Source: Ruminiclostridium sp.
GTDB lineage: Bacteria; Bacillota; Clostridia; Oscillospirales; Ruminococcaceae
Length of the DNA: 64,000 nucleotides
Reading direction: 5' to 3'
Assembly: GCA_017935365.1 (NCBI GenBank)
Contig: JAGBHT010000047.1
Location: 1 to 64,000, forward strand
Positions within the stretch are counted from its first letter, which is position 1. The number at the start of each line of letters is the position of its first letter. The notes under the pieces are model-generated. The model saw only the letters and a program-made list of their open reading frames with translations, did no database searches and was not told where the DNA came from. Of the stretch, positions 52,681 to 62,352 are shown one piece after another. Made by a program: the position numbers and the translations under genes.

Positions 52681-52764
52681 ATTTTAATGTGCCGTCAAGG
52701 CACATAGCGGCAAATGCCGCAAATTTTACCCATCGGGCAAAACAAAATCTATGTCAACTTAAAC

Positions 52765-53685
52765 TCACCACGGCTTTACCGTGCCTACAATATCGCTTAT
52801 CTTCTCTATTTTCTGTTCGGCGAGGAACTTTTCCATTCCCTCGCATACCTTTATCGGCGCATAAGGATCGTTGAAGATAGCCGTACCCATCTGTACAGCA
52901 GACGCACCTGCCATCATCATCTCGATAGCGTCCTCAGCCGTTGCAATACCTCCCATACCGATAACGGGTATCTTGACTGCATTCGCCACCTGCCATACCA
53001 TTCTTACTGCAACAGGGAACACAGCAGGACCCGAAAGTCCGCCGACATTGTTGTGCAGGATAGGCCGTCTTGTTCTTATATCAATTCTCATACCGAGCAG
53101 AGTATTTATCAGCGAAACGCTGTCTGCACCCTCAGCCTCGACTGCCTTTGCAATTTCTGTGATATTCGTTACATTAGGAGTCAGCTTTACTATTACGGGC
53201 TTCTTTGTAGCCTTTCTCACCGCTCTTGTTACGCTTGCCGCACCCTCGCAGGTAACGCCCCATGTAGCGCCGCCCTGCTTTACATTGGGGCAGGAAATGT
53301 TGAGCTCTATCATATCTACATCGGTAGCGTCAAGCTTTTCCGCGACAGCTATATAATCGTCAATTACAGCACCTGCGATATTTGCGATAACCACAGTGTC
53401 CTGCTTTCTGAGCCTGGGCAGATAGTAGTTTATAAACTTATCTACACCCGGGTTCTGAAGTCCTACGGAGTTCAAAATTCCACTGGGTGTTTCCGCAATT
53501 CTCGGAGGAATGTTACCGTCCTTCTTGTTTAAAGTCGTACCCTTGCAGGAAATACCACCGAGATCCGACAGTGGATAAAGGTCTGTGTAATCCTCACCGA
53601 AACCGTAAGCACCGGAAGCGGCTATTACGGGGTTCTTGAAATGCTTGCCGCATACATCTACTGAAATATCGGGCTTGAAACTCAT
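52765..53685 (-). CDS. pyrD: Dihydroorotate dehydrogenase B, catalytic subunit
   Basis: Class 1B enzyme oxidising dihydroorotate to orotate with NAD+ via PyrK. Starts MSFKPDISVDVCGKHFKNPV at 53685 (GAGGAGGT upstream). It has AASGAYGFG, NISCPNVKQGG with the catalytic Cys, and GMGGIATAEDAIEM / GASAVQMGTA for FMN binding. Length is 306 aa. Its ATG overlaps the pyrK stop (ATGA). It is the last gene of the pyr operon. Confidence 0.94.
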   Translation of the reverse strand: MSFKPDISVDVCGKHFKNPVIAASGAYGFGEDYTDLYPLSDLGGISCKGTTLNKKDGNIPPRIAETPSGILNSVGLQNPGVDKFINYYLPRLRKQDTVVIANIAGAVIDDYIAVAEKLDATDVDMIELNISCPNVKQGGATWGVTCEGAASVTRAVRKATKKPVIVKLTPNVTNITEIAKAVEAEGADSVSLINTLLGMRIDIRTRRPILHNNVGGLSGPAVFPVAVRMVWQVANAVKIPVIGMGGIATAEDAIEMMMAGASAVQMGTAIFNDPYAPIKVCEGMEKFLAEQKIEKISDIVGTVKPW

Positions 53686-54455
53686 AATACTACCTCCTCG
53701 CCGCTGAATACAGGACCGTCCTTGCATACTCTTACAACCTTCTCTTCTCCGTCACGGATAACCGTGCAGGCACATACAACGCACGCACCGACGCCGCAAC
53801 CCATACGCTGTTCAAGAGAAACCTCAGAGTATACGCCTGCCTGCTTTGCCGCCGCAACGACCGCTTTCAGCATAGGTGTAGGTCCGCAGGCATATACTGC
53901 CGCAACGTCGCCCTTTGCAAGCTCATCGGCAAGCGGCTGTGCTACTGTGCCGTGTACGCCTGTACTGCCGTCATCGGTGCAGACGATAACATTTGCACCT
54001 GTTTTTGCATAATCCTTGTCGAGGATTATCTTATCAAAGCTTCTGAAACCTAGGATAGCTGTGCACTTGTCGCCGTACAGCTTTGCAATATCAAGCAGAG
54101 GAGGCGTACCTATACCGCCGCCGACCACTATTACTCTGCCGTCCTTCTTTGCAGGAACGGTAAAGCCGTTGCCGAGCGGTGCGATAACGTCCATCAGATC
54201 ACCCTTGTTAAGCTCTGATATCTTATCCGTACCTTTGCCCCTTACTTCAAATACAAGGCGCATTGTTCCGTTTCCCTTGTCAACCGAGCATATGGAAATA
54301 GGTCTGCGGAGCATATAGCCCTCAGCCTTTATCTGAACAAACTGTCCGATATTTGCGTTTTCGGCAACCTCGGGACATTTCAGCGTATACGAATATATAC
54401 CCTCACCGAGCGCTTTTTTATCAACTATCGGATATGAATTACAAAAAAAGCTCAT
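53682..54455 (-). CDS. pyrK: Dihydroorotate dehydrogenase B, electron-transfer subunit
   Basis: FAD- and [2Fe-2S]-containing partner of PyrD. Starts MSFFCNSYPIVDKKALG at 54455 (AAAGGAAA upstream). FAD motif RRPISICS, NAD-domain VVGGGIGTPPLLD, and the C-terminal cluster CGVGACVVCAC...VCKDGP. Length is 257 aa. A terminator-like hairpin lies just upstream (54496-54526), so expression of pyrKD may be partly separate from carB. Confidence 0.94.
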   Translation of the reverse strand: MSFFCNSYPIVDKKALGEGIYSYTLKCPEVAENANIGQFVQIKAEGYMLRRPISICSVDKGNGTMRLVFEVRGKGTDKISELNKGDLMDVIAPLGNGFTVPAKKDGRVIVVGGGIGTPPLLDIAKLYGDKCTAILGFRSFDKIILDKDYAKTGANVIVCTDDGSTGVHGTVAQPLADELAKGDVAAVYACGPTPMLKAVVAAAKQAGVYSEVSLEQRMGCGVGACVVCACTVIRDGEEKVVRVCKDGPVFSGEEVVL

Positions 54456-54495
54456 ATATTTTCCTTTCCTGCGGCATTGCCGCTGTGTAAAAATC

Positions 54496-54526
54496 AAGGC
54501 AACACGTTATTATATCATGTTGCCTT
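54496..54526 (-). terminator. Intrinsic terminator inside the pyr operon
   Basis: On the minus strand AAGGCAACA (54518-54526) and TGTTGCCTT (54496-54504) form a 9-bp stem followed by GATTTTTA. It sits between the membrane protein gene and pyrK, where it could attenuate or separate pyrKD. Confidence 0.7.
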
Positions 54527-54535
54527 GTTGCATAA

Positions 54536-55150
54536 TTAACTGCGCATTATTGTATCGTCGTCCTTGACTATTTTCACCTTTGCAAGCGGTGTATCGTCGT
54601 CCTTGTCGTCCTGTTTTGGCTTTATCTCACTCTTTTTCTTCTTGTCGGCAGGCTTTGCTATAGCTTTAAGTCTGCCGTACATGAAGTACACAACAAGCGC
54701 TCCGACTACTACGTCAAGCAACGTCTGAAGGCTGAACCACGACTCTCCGGCATACAGCAGGTTGCTCTGTGAGATATAGGTATAATCCCACAGCGCAAGA
54801 AGAGCAAGTATGCGCAGAAGACTGTTTGTTATCATCAGATTGTCGTAATACTTCTGTGCGTTGTCCGCCGTTATAGTAAGCGTTCTTGACTTGTGCGGTA
54901 TAAACATATACACCACCGAGAACACAAGCACGACAAGTGCGATAAACGGGACTATGCCGCCGAGTATCCATCTGTCAAGCGGCACGCCGTTCGGATAAAC
55001 GTTGTTTATCACCTGATCGGGGTGAATAAACTTATCGTAGTATGCGTATGTTGTCTGATATATGAGCAGAGCCATAACCAGACCGAAAGCGTCTATAAAT
55101 CCCCTCAATATCGTGTAATTGAATTTTACTTTATATTCGCCTGTTCTCAA
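54536..55150 (-). CDS. Four-helix membrane protein embedded in the pyr operon
   Basis: 204 residues from TTG at 55150 with GAGGTG upstream. Hydrophobic helices lie at ~15-35, 62-85, 110-127 and 138-158; the last ~40 residues are a charged Lys/Asp tail. No family recognised. It starts 12 bases after carB ends, so it is co-transcribed with carAB. It might be a hitchhiking gene or a membrane factor related to nucleotide uptake; nothing in the sequence decides. Confidence 0.7.
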   Translation of the reverse strand: MRTGEYKVKFNYTILRGFIDAFGLVMALLIYQTTYAYYDKFIHPDQVINNVYPNGVPLDRWILGGIVPFIALVVLVFSVVYMFIPHKSRTLTITADNAQKYYDNLMITNSLLRILALLALWDYTYISQSNLLYAGESWFSLQTLLDVVVGALVVYFMYGRLKAIAKPADKKKKSEIKPKQDDKDDDTPLAKVKIVKDDDTIMRS

Positions 55151-55162
55151 TATCGCACCTCA

Positions 55163-58100
55163 TTAAATCTTTGTTATATCTACCATTTCGAGATCGTCTA
55201 CAGTCTTATCCATAGCGATACACTTTACAAGAGCGTTTGCCGTATCGACCGATGTCAGGCAGGCTATAGAACGCTCAACCGACTTACGTCTTATCTTAAC
55301 GCTGTCGAGAGCAGGCTTTCTGCCTGTTTCGGAGGTTGAGATAACGTAGTTTATCTTGCCGCTTTCGAGCAGGCTGATTACGTTAGGTTCCTTGTCCTCG
55401 TGTATACGGTAGGTGAAGTTTGTAGCTATCATGTTTCTGTTCAGCATTGAAGCAGTGCCGCTTGTAGCGTACAGCTCAAAGCCGAGCTTTTCAAACTTTT
55501 CGGCAAGCGGAATAATTTCGGGCTTGTCCGCGTTCTTTACAGTGAACATTACGCCGCCCTTCTTGAATATCTTGAAGCCTGCCGCAATAAGTCCCTTGTA
55601 AAGAGCCTCTTCAAATGTCTTTGCTATGCCGAGCGCCTCACCTGTTGACTTCATCTCAGGGCCGAGCTGTGTATCAACATCGTGGAGCTTTTCAAAGCTG
55701 AATACCGGCACCTTGACTGCTACATAGTTGCCTACGGGATAAAGTCCGCTGTTATAACCCTGCTCCTTAAGGCTTTCACCGAGCATTATCTTGGTTGCGA
55801 TATCAACCATCTGAACGCCTGTTACCTTACTGATATAAGGAACTGTTCTTGAAGATCTTGGGTTTACCTCGATAACGTAAACCTCGTTGTTATATACAAC
55901 GTACTGGATGTTTACAAGACCGATTACGTTAAGTGCCTTTGCAAGACGTTCTGTATATGTTACGATAGTTTCCTTTATCTTGTCTGACAGCGTCTGTGCG
56001 GGATATACCGAGATACTGTCGCCGGAGTGTACGCCTGCACGCTCGATATGCTCCATAATGCCGGGAATAAGGAAGTCTGTTCCGTCGCAGATAGCATCGA
56101 CCTCGACCTCGGTACCCATAAGGTACTTATCTATCAGCACAGGGTTTTCAAGCTCTGTAGCTGTGATGATCGTCATATATTCTGTAACGTCGCTGTCGCA
56201 GTGAGCGATGATCATATTCTGACCGCCGAGAACGTATGACGGACGGAGCAGAACGGGATAACCGAGTTCGTTTGCGGCTTTGAGCGCTTCTTCTGTCGTG
56301 AATACCGTGTGTCCCTTCGGACGGGGGATCTCGCACTTTTCAAGAAGTTCGTCGAACTTTTCTCTGTCCTCTGCGTCATCAATGCTTTCGGCAGAAGTAC
56401 CGAGAATTCTTACGCCGCTCTCCTGTAAGTGCTTTGTAAGCTTGATAGCTGTCTGACCGCCGAACTGTACTACAACGCCGTAAGGCTTTTCTGTAGCTAT
56501 CAGCGAATCGACATCTTCAAATGTCAGCGGGTCGAAATAAAGTCTGTCGCCTGTATCAAAGTCTGTCGAAACCGTTTCGGGGTTGTTGTTGCAGATAATC
56601 GCTTCATAACCCATTTCCTTGAGCGCCCATACGCAGTGTACCGAGCAGTAGTCGAACTCGATACCCTGACCTATTCTGATAGGACCTGAACCGAAAACTA
56701 TTATCTTCTTTTTATCTGTGGGGTGCTGTTCGATAAACTCGGCAGCTTCGTTTTCTTCATCATATGTGCTGTAGAAGTAAGGTGTTTCTGCGGAGAACTC
56801 AGCGGCGCAGGTATCAACCATCTTGTATACTGCGTGACGCGTCTTTATGCCCTTATCTGCAAGCTTCTGACCTGACAGCTTTTCGATAGTCCTGTCAAGG
56901 TAGCTGTACTTCTTTGCAAGGTCGTACTTCTCCTGAGTAAGCTCGCCGTCCTCAAGCCACAGCTCAAGCTCTGCAAGGTTCTTTAACTTTGTGATAAACC
57001 ACTTGTCGATAGTTGTTATATCGTGTATCTCCTGAACGCTGAAACCTCTTCTCAGTGCTTCGAATACGCAGAAAGAACGGTCAACATCGACATCGTGGAG
57101 CTTTGCTTTTACTTCTTCGTCTGTCAGCTTCTTGAACGCCTTTTTACGCATTGTATCCATACCGAGCTCGATCGAACGTACAGCCTTCATCATAGCTTCT
57201 TCAAAGCTTGTGCCGATAGCCATTATCTCACCGGTAGCCTTCATCTGTGTACCGAGTGTTTTCTTTGCGTATACGAACTTATCAAACGGCCACTTCGGGA
57301 ACTTTACTACAACATAGTCGAGTGCAGGCTCAAAGCAGGCATACGTCTTACCTGTTACCTGGTTTACGATCTCATCAAGCGAATAGCCTATTGCGATCTT
57401 TGTTGCAACCTTTGCTATAGGATAGCCTGTAGCCTTTGATGCAAGTGCAGATGAACGTGAAACTCTGGGGTTTACCTCGATTACCGAGTACTCAAAGCTG
57501 TCGGGCTTAAGTGCGAACTGGCAGTTACAGCCGCCCTCGACTTTCAGCGCCTGGATAATGTTCAGAGCCGCAGTTCTCAGCATCTGATATTCCTTGTCGG
57601 CAAGTGTAACGGCAGGAGCGATAACGATACTGTCGCCTGTATGAACGCCGACGGGATCGAAGTTTTCCATTGAGCAGACTGTAATAACGTTGCCCTTTGC
57701 GTCACGGATAACCTCGAACTCGATCTCCTTCCAACCGGAAATGCACTTTTCAACGAGTATCTGTGTGATAGGTGAAAGGCGCAGACCGTTTGTTGCGATC
57801 TCGTGTAATTCGTCCTTGTTGTATGCAATACCGCCGCCTGTACCGCCGAGCGTGAACGCAGGACGTACAATTACGGGATAGTGGATAACCTCTGCAAAGT
57901 CAAGTGCGTCCTCAACGGTTTCAACTACCTTTGAGGGAATACATGGCTCGCCTATAGCCTCCATAGTATCCTTGAATGCCTGTCTGTCCTCTGCCTTGTG
58001 GATTGTTTCGGGATTTGCGCCGAGCAGTTTTACGCCGTTTTCGGCAAGGAAACCTTCTTCTGCAAGCTGCATAGAAAGCGTCAGACCTGTCTGACCGCCG

Positions 58101-58369
58101 AGCGTTGACAGAATGCTGTCGGGCTTTTCTATCTTTATGATCTTCTTTACTACATCAAGTGTCAGCGGCTCGATATAGATCTTATCCGCCATATGCTTGT
58201 CCGTCATGATGGTAGCGGGGTTTGAGTTTATAAGTACAACCTCAAGACCCTCTGCTTTAAGCGCACGGCACGCCTGCGTTCCCGCATAGTCAAATTCAGC
58301 AGCCTGTCCGATTACGATAGGACCAGAGCCTATAACGAGAACTTTCTTTATATCACTTCTTAACGGCAT
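55163..58369 (-). CDS. carB: Carbamoyl-phosphate synthase large subunit
   Basis: 1068 residues with the two homologous ATP-grasp halves, each beginning with KKVLVIGSGPIVIGQAAEFDYAG or KIIVFGSGPIRIGQGIEFDY, and a C-terminal MGS-like regulatory domain (~930-1068). It makes carbamoyl phosphate from bicarbonate, ammonia and two ATP, with CarA supplying ammonia. Start ATG (MPLRSDIKK) with GGAGGAG upstream. It overlaps carA by ten bases. Confidence 0.97.
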   Translation of the reverse strand: MPLRSDIKKVLVIGSGPIVIGQAAEFDYAGTQACRALKAEGLEVVLINSNPATIMTDKHMADKIYIEPLTLDVVKKIIKIEKPDSILSTLGGQTGLTLSMQLAEEGFLAENGVKLLGANPETIHKAEDRQAFKDTMEAIGEPCIPSKVVETVEDALDFAEVIHYPVIVRPAFTLGGTGGGIAYNKDELHEIATNGLRLSPITQILVEKCISGWKEIEFEVIRDAKGNVITVCSMENFDPVGVHTGDSIVIAPAVTLADKEYQMLRTAALNIIQALKVEGGCNCQFALKPDSFEYSVIEVNPRVSRSSALASKATGYPIAKVATKIAIGYSLDEIVNQVTGKTYACFEPALDYVVVKFPKWPFDKFVYAKKTLGTQMKATGEIMAIGTSFEEAMMKAVRSIELGMDTMRKKAFKKLTDEEVKAKLHDVDVDRSFCVFEALRRGFSVQEIHDITTIDKWFITKLKNLAELELWLEDGELTQEKYDLAKKYSYLDRTIEKLSGQKLADKGIKTRHAVYKMVDTCAAEFSAETPYFYSTYDEENEAAEFIEQHPTDKKKIIVFGSGPIRIGQGIEFDYCSVHCVWALKEMGYEAIICNNNPETVSTDFDTGDRLYFDPLTFEDVDSLIATEKPYGVVVQFGGQTAIKLTKHLQESGVRILGTSAESIDDAEDREKFDELLEKCEIPRPKGHTVFTTEEALKAANELGYPVLLRPSYVLGGQNMIIAHCDSDVTEYMTIITATELENPVLIDKYLMGTEVEVDAICDGTDFLIPGIMEHIERAGVHSGDSISVYPAQTLSDKIKETIVTYTERLAKALNVIGLVNIQYVVYNNEVYVIEVNPRSSRTVPYISKVTGVQMVDIATKIMLGESLKEQGYNSGLYPVGNYVAVKVPVFSFEKLHDVDTQLGPEMKSTGEALGIAKTFEEALYKGLIAAGFKIFKKGGVMFTVKNADKPEIIPLAEKFEKLGFELYATSGTASMLNRNMIATNFTYRIHEDKEPNVISLLESGKINYVISTSETGRKPALDSVKIRRKSVERSIACLTSVDTANALVKCIAMDKTVDDLEMVDITKI

Positions 58370-59478
58370 TTCTTATTCTCCTCCATCAGACTGATAAATT
58401 TATCGAACAGATACGCAGTGTCATGCGGACCTCCGCACGCTTCGGGGTGGAACTGCACAGTGAACGCAGGAGCATTCGTGTACATAACACCCTCGCAGGT
58501 CTTATCGTTTCCGTTGATATGGCTTACCTTGCCTGCACTTTCGGGAAGGCTGTCGCTTACGACCGCATAACCGTGGTTCTGTGATGTGATGAATGTTCTG
58601 TCAACAGTAACATCGGTTACAGGCTGGTTTCCGCCTCTGTGACCGTATTTCAGCTTGACTGTGGTAGCACCGTTTGCAAGTGCCAGGAGCTGATGACCGA
58701 GGCAGATACCGAATGTGGGTATCTGATGAGGTATAAGCTCTTTCAGTGTATTTATGGATACCGTGTTGTCCTGCGGATCGCCCGGTCCGTTAGAAAGCAT
58801 AATGCCGTCGGGAGCGAATTTCAGTATTTCCTCTGCACTTGTGTCATAAGGGAATACGGTAACGTCACAGCCGCGCTTTACAAGCTCACGTCTTATGTTG
58901 AACTTATATCCGTAGTCCATAAGAGCTACCTTGTACTTGCCGTTTTCAGCCTTGAACTCTTCGGGCTGTTTTACGCTTACTTTCGGTACAACGGGACCTA
59001 CAACATAAGCCTTTATCTTTTCAAGAGCCTGCGCCTTGAATTCATCTGTAGGCTCGCTTGTTGTGATCATGCCGTTCATAACACCCGTTTCACGGATTAT
59101 TCTTGTAAGTCTTCTTGTATCTATTCCGAACAGTCCGATGATGTTGTGCTGCTTTAAGAATCCGTCTATATCGCCCTCACAGCGGAAGTTGGACGGTACC
59201 TCGCAGTACTCACGCACGATATAACCGCTTACCACGCTTGTCTTTGATTCGTAGTCCTCATCATTTACGCCGTAGTTACCGATAAGAGGGAATGTCTGCG
59301 TTACTATCTGTCCGCAGTAACTGGGGTCTGTCAGCGTTTCTTCATAACCTGTCATTGCAGTCGTGAAAACTATCTCGCCTACAACCTCGCCCTCACAGCC
59401 GAAGCTCTTGCCCGTGAACACTGTTCCGTCAGCAAGTATCAGATATGCGGTCTTTGCTTTGTTAGCTTTTAAGTCCAT
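58360..59478 (-). CDS. carA: Carbamoyl-phosphate synthase small subunit
   Basis: Glutamine amidotransferase subunit, 372 aa. The class I amidotransferase triad is in FGICLGHQLLALANGA (Cys) and FHPEACGGPHDT (His/Glu). N-terminal CarA domain has GYEETLTDPSY and IDTRRLTRIIRE. It follows pyrF by 44 bases and overlaps carB. Confidence 0.97.
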   Translation of the reverse strand: MDLKANKAKTAYLILADGTVFTGKSFGCEGEVVGEIVFTTAMTGYEETLTDPSYCGQIVTQTFPLIGNYGVNDEDYESKTSVVSGYIVREYCEVPSNFRCEGDIDGFLKQHNIIGLFGIDTRRLTRIIRETGVMNGMITTSEPTDEFKAQALEKIKAYVVGPVVPKVSVKQPEEFKAENGKYKVALMDYGYKFNIRRELVKRGCDVTVFPYDTSAEEILKFAPDGIMLSNGPGDPQDNTVSINTLKELIPHQIPTFGICLGHQLLALANGATTVKLKYGHRGGNQPVTDVTVDRTFITSQNHGYAVVSDSLPESAGKVSHINGNDKTCEGVMYTNAPAFTVQFHPEACGGPHDTAYLFDKFISLMEENKKCR

Positions 59479-59521
59479 TTAATTCGTTCCTTTCATATAT
59501 TTTCTTTTTTGTTCTATCACT

Positions 59522-60454
59522 TTAAGGGAGCTGTATCTTTCCGACAAAGCCCATTATCTCATCTCTCATACGCAGTGCTTCTCTGAATGCCGCACCTGCA
59601 AAATCGTGCTCATCACAGCCTTCTTTTTTATATGCTGTCATTATTCCTCTTGAGCTGTTTACTATACCGCCAAGACCGTTCTCATCGAATGCGGCGGCGA
59701 TATCCTTAGCTGTAGCGCCCTGTGCGCCGTAGCCGGGGATAAGGAAGAATGTGTGCGGGAGCTTTTTACGAAGCTCGGCTATCTGTTCGGGATATGTTGC
59801 GCCTACTACTGCGCCGACACCCGAATAACCGTACTTGCCGGGGAGCTGTTCGCCCCACTTTTCACACATATTGCCCATTCTCTCATATACGGGAATGCCG
59901 TCTATCAGCAGATCCTGGAGTTCTCCGCTTGAGGGGTTTGATGTCTTTACCAGTACGAAAATGCCCTTATCGTTTTCCTTGCATACCTTGATAAGAGGGT
60001 TGATACCGTCGCTTCCGAGATATCCGTTTACTGTCAGAGCGTCGCCGAGGAAAGGTTCATATTCTTCGTTTCCTACCTTTACCTTGCCCAGATGTGCTGC
60101 GGCATACGCTTCCATTGTTGTACCTATATCGTTACGCTTACCGTCTGTGATAACGTACATACCTCTGCTTCTTGCGTATTCCTGCGTCTTGTACAGTGTC
60201 TTGATTCCTGCTGTGCCGTACATTTCGTAATAAGCCGCCTGCGGCTTTACTGCGGGAACTACCTCGTGGAGAGCGTCTATAAGGCACTTGTTGAATTCAA
60301 GTATTGCCTTTGCTGCGCCTTTGAGCGTTTCGCCGTACTTGTTGAAAGCCTTGTCCTTTATGTACTGAGGTACATAGTCAAGCTTGGGATCAAGTCCTGC
60401 GACTGTAGGGTTCTGCTTTTCACAGATTGCACGAAGAAGATTATCCATTGACAT
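59522..60454 (-). CDS. pyrF: Orotidine-5'-phosphate decarboxylase
   Basis: The longer (type 2, ~310 aa) form. Motifs: NPTVAGLDPKLDYVP, PQAAYYEMYG, DGKRNDIGTTMEAYA with the catalytic Asp/Lys, and GAQGATAKDIAAAFDENGLG. It makes UMP, the last step of the pathway. Three in-frame ATGs cluster at the start (60466, 60454, 60448); I choose 60454, which has AAAGGA at useful spacing. Confidence 0.94.
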   Translation of the reverse strand: MSMDNLLRAICEKQNPTVAGLDPKLDYVPQYIKDKAFNKYGETLKGAAKAILEFNKCLIDALHEVVPAVKPQAAYYEMYGTAGIKTLYKTQEYARSRGMYVITDGKRNDIGTTMEAYAAAHLGKVKVGNEEYEPFLGDALTVNGYLGSDGINPLIKVCKENDKGIFVLVKTSNPSSGELQDLLIDGIPVYERMGNMCEKWGEQLPGKYGYSGVGAVVGATYPEQIAELRKKLPHTFFLIPGYGAQGATAKDIAAAFDENGLGGIVNSSRGIMTAYKKEGCDEHDFAGAAFREALRMRDEIMGFVGKIQLP

Positions 60455-60496
60455 TTTCGTATCCATCCTTTGTATTTATTTCAAGTATATCGGAGC

Positions 60497-61774
60497 TTAC
60501 TTGTCCTCGTATACTATTTTTCCGTTTACCAGTGTGTATTTTACTCTGCCCTTTAAGGTCATACCCTTGAAGCAGGTGTTCTTTGACTTTGAGTGGAGCT
60601 TTGCGGGATCTACCGTCCAACTTTCGTCAGCGTCAAATATTGCGATATCGGCGATATCGCCTATGCCGAGCGAACCGCCCTCAATTCCCAGTATCTTTCT
60701 GGGGTTTACGCACATAAGTCTTACTATGTGCATAAGGCTTATAGTGCCTGTGTGATAAAGTCCCGTAAGCGTTGCGGCAAGCGAGGTTTCCATACCTACA
60801 ACACCGTTGGGTGCTTTTTCAAAGTCTGCCTTTTCCTCTGCGCTGTGCGGAGCGTGGTCGGTAACTATGCAGTCGATAGTACCGTCTGCTATAGCGGCAG
60901 TTATCGCCATCACGTCGTCCTCTTCACGAAGCGGAGGATTCATTCTGTAGTCCGCATCTCTTGACAGCAGTTTTTCATCTGTCATCATAAAGTAGTGCGG
61001 TGCGGTCTCGCAGGTGCACATAACACCGATATGAGTGTTGCCTCTTATCGTGTTTACACTGCCCTTTGTCGAAACGTGTGCTATGTGTATCGGCATCTGT
61101 GTGTCCTGAGCTATTGCAAGCTCTCTCGCTGTGATTATATCCTCGCTCAGTCTGCTCATGCCCTTTACGCCGAGCTGCTGAGAGATCTTTCCTTTATTGA
61201 TTATACCGCCGTTTATGATCTCAAGATCCTCACAGTGCGAAATAACTTTCAGTCCCGCATAGTGAGCCTTTACCATAGCCTGTGCCATCATATTGGCCGA
61301 TTCAACCGGTCTGCCGTCGTCGCTTACCGCTACACAGCCTGCCGCTTTCAGCTCGTCATAGTCGCACAGCTCCTTGCCCTGCATACCCTTTGTGATACAG
61401 CCGACGGGATAAACCTTAGCCTTGGCTTTCTTCGCCTTGTCGAGAATGTATTTTACCGTTTCCTTGTTGTCAACGGGAGGCTTTGTATTCGGCATACACG
61501 CAAGCGCGGTAACGCCGCCTGCAACTGCCGCTTCACAGCCTGTGAAAATATCCTCTTTATATGTCTGTCCGGGATCTCTCAGATGAACGTGCATATCGCA
61601 TATACCCGGTATTACCGTAAGTCCGTTACAGTCGATAACCTTTGTGTCCTTGTCGTCGCTTTCAAGGTTCTCGCCGAGCGCACGGATAAAACCGTTCTTT
61701 ATAAGTATGTCCGTCTTGCCCTCAAAACTGTTCACATAATCAACAACATGACCGTTTTTCAGTAGAATTGTCAT
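60497..61774 (-). CDS. pyrC: Dihydroorotase
   Basis: Class I dihydroorotase, 425 aa. Metal motif MHVHLRDPGQTYKEDIFTGC, then MPNTKPPVD, HCEDLEI, and DHAPHS. It forms dihydroorotate from carbamoyl aspartate. Start MTILLKNGHVVDYV at 61774 with GAGGTGC upstream. It is the first gene of the operon. pyrB and pyrE are not in this window. Confidence 0.95.
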   Translation of the reverse strand: MTILLKNGHVVDYVNSFEGKTDILIKNGFIRALGENLESDDKDTKVIDCNGLTVIPGICDMHVHLRDPGQTYKEDIFTGCEAAVAGGVTALACMPNTKPPVDNKETVKYILDKAKKAKAKVYPVGCITKGMQGKELCDYDELKAAGCVAVSDDGRPVESANMMAQAMVKAHYAGLKVISHCEDLEIINGGIINKGKISQQLGVKGMSRLSEDIITARELAIAQDTQMPIHIAHVSTKGSVNTIRGNTHIGVMCTCETAPHYFMMTDEKLLSRDADYRMNPPLREEDDVMAITAAIADGTIDCIVTDHAPHSAEEKADFEKAPNGVVGMETSLAATLTGLYHTGTISLMHIVRLMCVNPRKILGIEGGSLGIGDIADIAIFDADESWTVDPAKLHSKSKNTCFKGMTLKGRVKYTLVNGKIVYEDK

Positions 61775-61798
61775 TAAAGCACCTCGCATTTTTGCACA

Positions 61799-61840
61799 AA
61801 AGCCACGTTTTTCTCCTTTGACGATGAAAAACGTGGCTTT
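61799..61840 (-). promoter_or_regulatory. Leader hairpin / attenuator of the pyr operon
   Basis: AAAGCCACGTTTTT (61799-61812) pairs with AAAAACGTGGCTTT (61827-61840), 14 bp. Read on the minus strand it ends GGCUUUUGU, a plausible terminator between the promoter and pyrC. No PyrR-binding loop was recognised. Confidence 0.6.
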
Positions 61841-61937
61841 GATTTGTTATCCGCTCCCGGCAGATAAAAGATTCCATTTTACGAGAGATATGCTAATTTC
61901 TATATTGCTTATCCTCGCCTATTTCCATAGTCATTTT

Positions 61938-61966
61938 ATTATACTATATTTTCAGCCGTTTGTCTA
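61938..61966 (-). promoter_or_regulatory. pyr operon promoter
   Basis: On the minus strand TAGACA (61961-61966) and TATAAT (61938-61943), 17-base spacer. The leader to pyrC is about 155 bases and contains the 14-bp hairpin. Confidence 0.6.
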
Positions 61967-61992
61967 CAAGTTTACGAAATTTTTTTACAAAA

Positions 61993-62223
61993 TTATTTCA
62001 CTTTTATTTTGCTTACCTGTACTTTACCGCTGTCCTCATTTCTGAGTGCTATTACCGCACCCCTCACAAGATATGCCTTTATTCCGCTGCCGCACAGCAC
62101 ACAGGTGACCTTTGCGCCTTCGGTAAAGCCGAGATCCATAAGCCTTCTGCGCATATCTCCTGCAAGTGACAGCCTTTCAACCCTGCAATTTTCATCTCTT
62201 TCAAGTTCCGAAAGACAGCTCAC
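61993..62223 (-). CDS. FeoA-domain protein
   Basis: The SH3-like FeoA domain covers nearly the whole 76-residue product: LAGDMRRRLMDLGFTEGAKV, then ALRNEDSGKVQV. I take GTG at 62223 as start, because the AAAGGAGG at ~62233 would otherwise lie inside the gene. FeoA proteins assist ferrous iron uptake through FeoB, but no feoB is adjacent. Confidence 0.85.
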   Translation of the reverse strand: MSCLSELERDENCRVERLSLAGDMRRRLMDLGFTEGAKVTCVLCGSGIKAYLVRGAVIALRNEDSGKVQVSKIKVK

Positions 62224-62352
62224 CGCAATACCTCCTTTCATTTTTACTCTTGTGTCATTCTATGAAAGAAAGCCGCAGGCTGTTAAACCGCATTTTTACT
62301 TGGTCGTCACGCAAAAAGACTTTTTCGGGATCTCCGTATAACGACAATGCTC

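Noticed and set aside
61799..61940. PyrR-binding attenuator in the pyr leader
   Set aside because: No recognisable PyrR loop consensus was found; only a terminator-like hairpin is supported.
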